Both the position numbers and the translations under genes were made by a program. From Maritimibacter sp. (GTDB lineage: Bacteria > Pseudomonadota > Alphaproteobacteria > Rhodobacterales > Rhodobacteraceae): 8,125 bases of DNA. The stretch lies in contig JAGRMP010000113.1 in assembly GCA_020441225.1 (NCBI GenBank), forward strand, positions 1 through 8,125, given 5' to 3'. The notes below the pieces were generated by a model. It did no database searches. It was not told the DNA's origin and saw only the letters and a list, made by a program, of their open reading frames with translations. Numbering within the stretch: the first letter of the stretch is position 1; each line of letters opens with the position of its first letter. Below, piece after piece: positions 6,156 through 8,125 of the stretch.

Positions 6156-7067
6156 ATGCTTGCCAAGCTCGAAATGTTCATCGCCCTCGCCCGCGAGCAG
6201 CATTTCGGCCGCGCGGCGGAGAGCCTCGGGATCACCCAGCCGACCCTGTCGATGGGCATCAAGCAGCTCGAAGAGACGCTCGGCGTGCAGCTCGTGCGCC
6301 GCGGCTCGCGCTACGGCGGGCTCACCCCCGAAGGCCAGCGCGCGCTGGTCTGGGCGCGCCGCATCGTCGGCGACAGCCGCCGGTTCCGCGAGGAGATGCG
6401 CGCCGCCCACGAGGGGCTTGCAGGCCACCTGCGCCTCGCCGTCATCCCCACCGCGCTCACCTGGGCCTCGCGCCTCGCCGCCGACTACGCCCGGCGCCAC
6501 CCCAGGGTCGCCTTCACGATCCTGTCGCGCAATTCCGAGGACATCCTGGCGATGCTGGAGAATTTCGAGGCCGACGCGGGGCTCAGCTATCTCGACAACG
6601 AACCGCTGGGCCGGGTCACCACCGTGCCGCTCTACCGCGAGCACTACAGCGCGCTCTGCCCCGCCGACCACCCGCTCGCCGCGCGCAAGGACATCGGCTG
6701 GGCGGATCTCGATGGGGTGCGCCTCTGCCTGCTCTCGCCCGACATGCAGAACCGCCGGATCGTCAACAGCGCCTTCCATGCCGCCGGGGTGCAGCCGGTG
6801 GTGGAGATGGAATCGAACTCTACCGTGGTGCTCGCGAGCCACGTCTGTTCCGGCGGCTGGGTCACCGTGCTGCCCGGCGAGCTCGCCCGGTTTCTCGCTG
6901 CCGGCAAGGGGCTCGGCGTGGTGCCGATCCGCCAGGCCGCGCCGGGCCGTGCGGCTGCCGCGGGCCTCGGACCGGCCGTGGGCCTCGTCACCCTGCACCA
7001 GGAGGTGCACACCCCGGTGCTGCGCTCGCTGATCGACGAGGCGCGGCGCAGCGCGACGATAGAGTAA
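6156..7067 (+). CDS. LysR-family transcriptional regulator of the fds genes
   Basis: This is a 303-residue LysR-type regulator of normal length. The N-terminal winged helix-turn-helix covers about residues 1-60: LEMFIALAREQHFGRAAES, then LGITQPTLSMGIKQLEETLG as the recognition region, and LVRRGSRYGGLTPEG. The effector-binding domain follows (about 90-295), with HLRLAVIPTA, LCPADHPLA and GGWVTVLPGELA as typical elements. The start is ATG 6156; GAGG at 6142-6145 is ten bases upstream, acceptable. The stop TAA lies within the second operator palindrome at 7057-7075. It is read in the same direction as fdsG, 82 bases before the fdsG start. LysR genes next to NAD-formate dehydrogenase clusters are usual in Rhodobacter, Cupriavidus and relatives, and a role in controlling fds is strongly suggested. 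The inducer, perhaps formate, is not shown by sequence. Confidence 0.95.
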   Translation: MLAKLEMFIALAREQHFGRAAESLGITQPTLSMGIKQLEETLGVQLVRRGSRYGGLTPEGQRALVWARRIVGDSRRFREEMRAAHEGLAGHLRLAVIPTALTWASRLAADYARRHPRVAFTILSRNSEDILAMLENFEADAGLSYLDNEPLGRVTTVPLYREHYSALCPADHPLAARKDIGWADLDGVRLCLLSPDMQNRRIVNSAFHAAGVQPVVEMESNSTVVLASHVCSGGWVTVLPGELARFLAAGKGLGVVPIRQAAPGRAAAAGLGPAVGLVTLHQEVHTPVLRSLIDEARRSATIE

Positions 7068-7075
7068 TCCTATCG
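7057..7075. promoter_or_regulatory. LysR-type operator upstream of fdsG
   Basis: CGATAG (7057-7062) and CTATCG (7070-7075) are perfect 6-base inverted half-sites with a 7-base spacer, again fitting T-N11-A. It is the same motif as at 6107-6124. It overlaps the lysR stop codon and is centred 84 bases before the fdsG ATG, in line with the upstream recognition site of a LysR activator (about -65 if transcription starts near 7131). Confidence 0.8.
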
Positions 7076-7137
7076 CCTGACGGAATACCGATATTGAAAT
7101 CCAATCCATGATCTGGAACAGCACAGGCCTGTCCCCC

Positions 7138-7145
7138 GGGGAGGA
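7138..7145 (+). promoter_or_regulatory. Ribosome binding site fixing the fdsG start
   Basis: GGGGAGGA ends four bases before the ATG at 7150 and is the strongest Shine-Dalgarno in the window. It decides for 7150 over the in-frame ATG at 7108, which has no such site and would add 14 residues with no family resemblance. Confidence 0.8.
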
Positions 7146-7149
7146 ACCA

Positions 7150-7581
7150 ATGCAGGACGACGTTGCGACCGAGGCCGCCACCCTGGCGGCGATCGAGGCC
7201 GAGAGCGGGAGCGAAGGCCCGCTCCTGCCGATCCTTCACCGCATCCAGCACGCGCTCGGCCATGTGCCCGAGGCGGCGCTGCCGATGATCGCCGACGCGC
7301 TCAACATCACCCGGGCAGAGGTGCACGGCGTGGTCAGCTTCTACCCCGATTTCCGCGACGCGCCGGTGCCGGGCAAGGTGGTCAAGATCTGCCGCGCCGA
7401 GGCCTGCCAGGCCCAGGGCGGCGCGGCGCTGGAAGCCGCCGCGGCCGCGCTCTCCGGCCGGGCCCATGTCGAGCCGGTCTACTGCCTCGGCCTCTGCGCC
7501 AACGGCCCGGCGGCGATGGTCGAAGACCGGCCGATGGCGGCGGCGACCGTGGAGAAAATCGCGCAGGCGCTGGCACAATGA
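7150..7581 (+). CDS. fdsG: NAD-dependent formate dehydrogenase gamma subunit
   Basis: This is the small [2Fe-2S] subunit of the soluble, molybdenum-containing NAD-dependent formate dehydrogenase, homologous to NuoE of complex I. It passes electrons between iron-sulfur clusters and the FMN of FdsB in the cytoplasm. The protein has 143 residues. The helical N-terminal part contains LLPILHRIQHALGHVP (25-40) and AEVHGVVSFYPDF (56-68), both typical of the family. The cluster ligands are all present: C81 and C86 (C-x4-C in CRAEAC) and C112 and C116 (C-x3-C in CLGLC). It follows lysR after 82 bases and precedes fdsB by 11 bases, clearly one operon. The choice of FdsG over NuoE or HoxE rests on the short length and on the FdsB-like next gene. 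Confidence 0.93.
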   Translation: MQDDVATEAATLAAIEAESGSEGPLLPILHRIQHALGHVPEAALPMIADALNITRAEVHGVVSFYPDFRDAPVPGKVVKICRAEACQAQGGAALEAAAAALSGRAHVEPVYCLGLCANGPAAMVEDRPMAAATVEKIAQALAQ

Positions 7582-7592
7582 AGGCGGGCCAT

Positions 7593-8125
7593 ATGAAAGT
7601 GTTTCTCTCCGTCGATGCCGTGGCCCGGGCGCTCGGCGCCGAAGAGTTCGCCTGGAGCCTGATCCGCGAGGCCGAGGCGCGCGGGCTCAAGCTCGACATC
7701 ACCACGGTCGGCTCGCGCGGCATGACCTGGCTCGAACCGCTGGTGGAGGTCGAGCGGGACGGCGTCCGCCACGCTTACGGGCCGGTCACGCCCGAAGACG
7801 TGCCGGCACTCCTCGACGGCACGCTCGAAGGCCACGGCCCCACCGAAGAGATCCCCTTCTTCGCCCGCCAGACCCGGCTCACCTTCGCGCGCTGCGGCGT
7901 GATCGACCCGCTCTCGCTCGACCAGTACGAAGCGCACGGCGGGCTCGCCGGGCTCCGAAAGGCGCTCGAAGACCCCGCGGCCATCGTCCCCGCGATGATC
8001 GACAGCGGGTTGCGCGGGCGCGGCGGCGCGGGCTTCCCGACCGGCATCAAGTGGCGCACCGTCGCCGAGGCCGAGGCCGACCGGAAATACGTCGTCTGCA
8101 ATGCCGACGAGGGCGACAGCGGCAC
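7593..8125 (+). CDS. fdsB: NAD-dependent formate dehydrogenase beta subunit, N-terminal part
   Basis: This is the FMN- and NAD-binding subunit of formate dehydrogenase, related to NuoF. It takes electrons from the iron-sulfur chain and reduces NAD+. Only 177 codons of an expected 500 or more are in the window. Residues 1-80 form the thioredoxin-like N-terminal part without cluster cysteines (GSRGMTWLEPLVEVE, 40-54). The Gly-rich motif RGRGGAGFPTGIKW is at 141-154, and CNADEGDSG at 169-177. The DSG form is typical of FdsB, whereas complex I NuoF usually has SEPG. I chose ATG 7593, with AAGG eight bases upstream, because MKVFLSVDAVA matches the family start; ATG 7578 in frame overlaps the fdsG stop as ATGA and would add five residues, and cannot be excluded. 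The catalytic fdsA and the accessory fdsC/fdsD genes should follow outside the window. Confidence 0.93.
   Translation, partial: MKVFLSVDAVARALGAEEFAWSLIREAEARGLKLDITTVGSRGMTWLEPLVEVERDGVRHAYGPVTPEDVPALLDGTLEGHGPTEEIPFFARQTRLTFARCGVIDPLSLDQYEAHGGLAGLRKALEDPAAIVPAMIDSGLRGRGGAGFPTGIKWRTVAEAEADRKYVVCNADEGDSG

Noticed and set aside
7057..7075. lysR terminator reading of the CGATAG/CTATCG palindrome
   Set aside because: The stem is only 6 bp, overlaps the stop codon and has no T-run after it. Its match to the operator at 6107-6124 explains it better.
7123..7141. Perfect short palindromes ACAGGCCTGT and CCCCGGGG before fdsG as regulatory hairpins
   Set aside because: Neither has a loop, so they cannot form a local hairpin, and such words are common in GC-rich DNA.
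7108..7149. Earlier ATG start for fdsG
   Set aside because: It would add MIWNSTGLSPGEEP, which is not FdsG-like, and would start translation within the probable promoter and leader. ATG 7150 has a strong ribosome site.

Overview
The window is GC-rich DNA with strong codon-position bias, and several genes match families and gene orders typical of the alphaproteobacterial family Rhodobacteraceae (Paracoccaceae). The main clues are a cbb3 oxidase ccoN gene divergent from a universal stress protein gene with FNR-type boxes between them, an fds-type NAD-dependent formate dehydrogenase behind a LysR regulator, a long acyl-CoA dehydrogenase with an extra C-terminal domain, and a DUF6173-like protein. 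The genus cannot be decided from this sequence.

Layout, left to right. (1) Positions 1-316, minus strand: the first 105 codons of ccoN, leaving the window at the left edge. (2) Positions 317-644: a 328-base divergent control region with two FNR/CRP-type palindromes, one placed for ccoN and one for the stress gene. (3) Positions 645-1484, plus: a tandem universal stress protein starting at TTG, followed by a strong intrinsic terminator. (4) Positions 4791-1551, minus: a three-gene unit read acyl-CoA dehydrogenase, then an MBL-fold hydrolase (ATGA overlap), then a DUF6173-like protein (14-base gap). (5) Positions 4888-5835, plus: a Sua5-type threonylcarbamoyl-AMP synthase for tRNA t6A modification. 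(6) Positions 5836-6155: a 320-base intergenic stretch packed with GC-rich hairpins and one AT-rich palindromic motif, ending in the lysR promoter. (7) Positions 6156-8125, plus: a LysR-type regulator, then fdsG and the first 177 codons of fdsB.

How it fits together. The left part looks like an oxygen-responsive respiration module, with the high-affinity terminal oxidase and a stress protein under FNR-type control. The right part looks like a formate oxidation module: FdsG and FdsB form the electron-transfer arm that passes electrons from formate to NAD+, and the catalytic subunit fdsA should lie beyond the right edge. The best regulatory observation is that the same palindrome (GATAG-N7-CTATCG) occurs twice, once over the predicted lysR promoter and once over the lysR stop codon upstream of fdsG. 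This gives a concrete model of autoregulation plus control of fds. The central acyl-CoA dehydrogenase/MBL/DUF6173 unit is the least understood part. I see no mobile element, CRISPR array, tRNA or rRNA, and no clear evidence of an unknown multi-gene system; most of the window is ordinary core genome.
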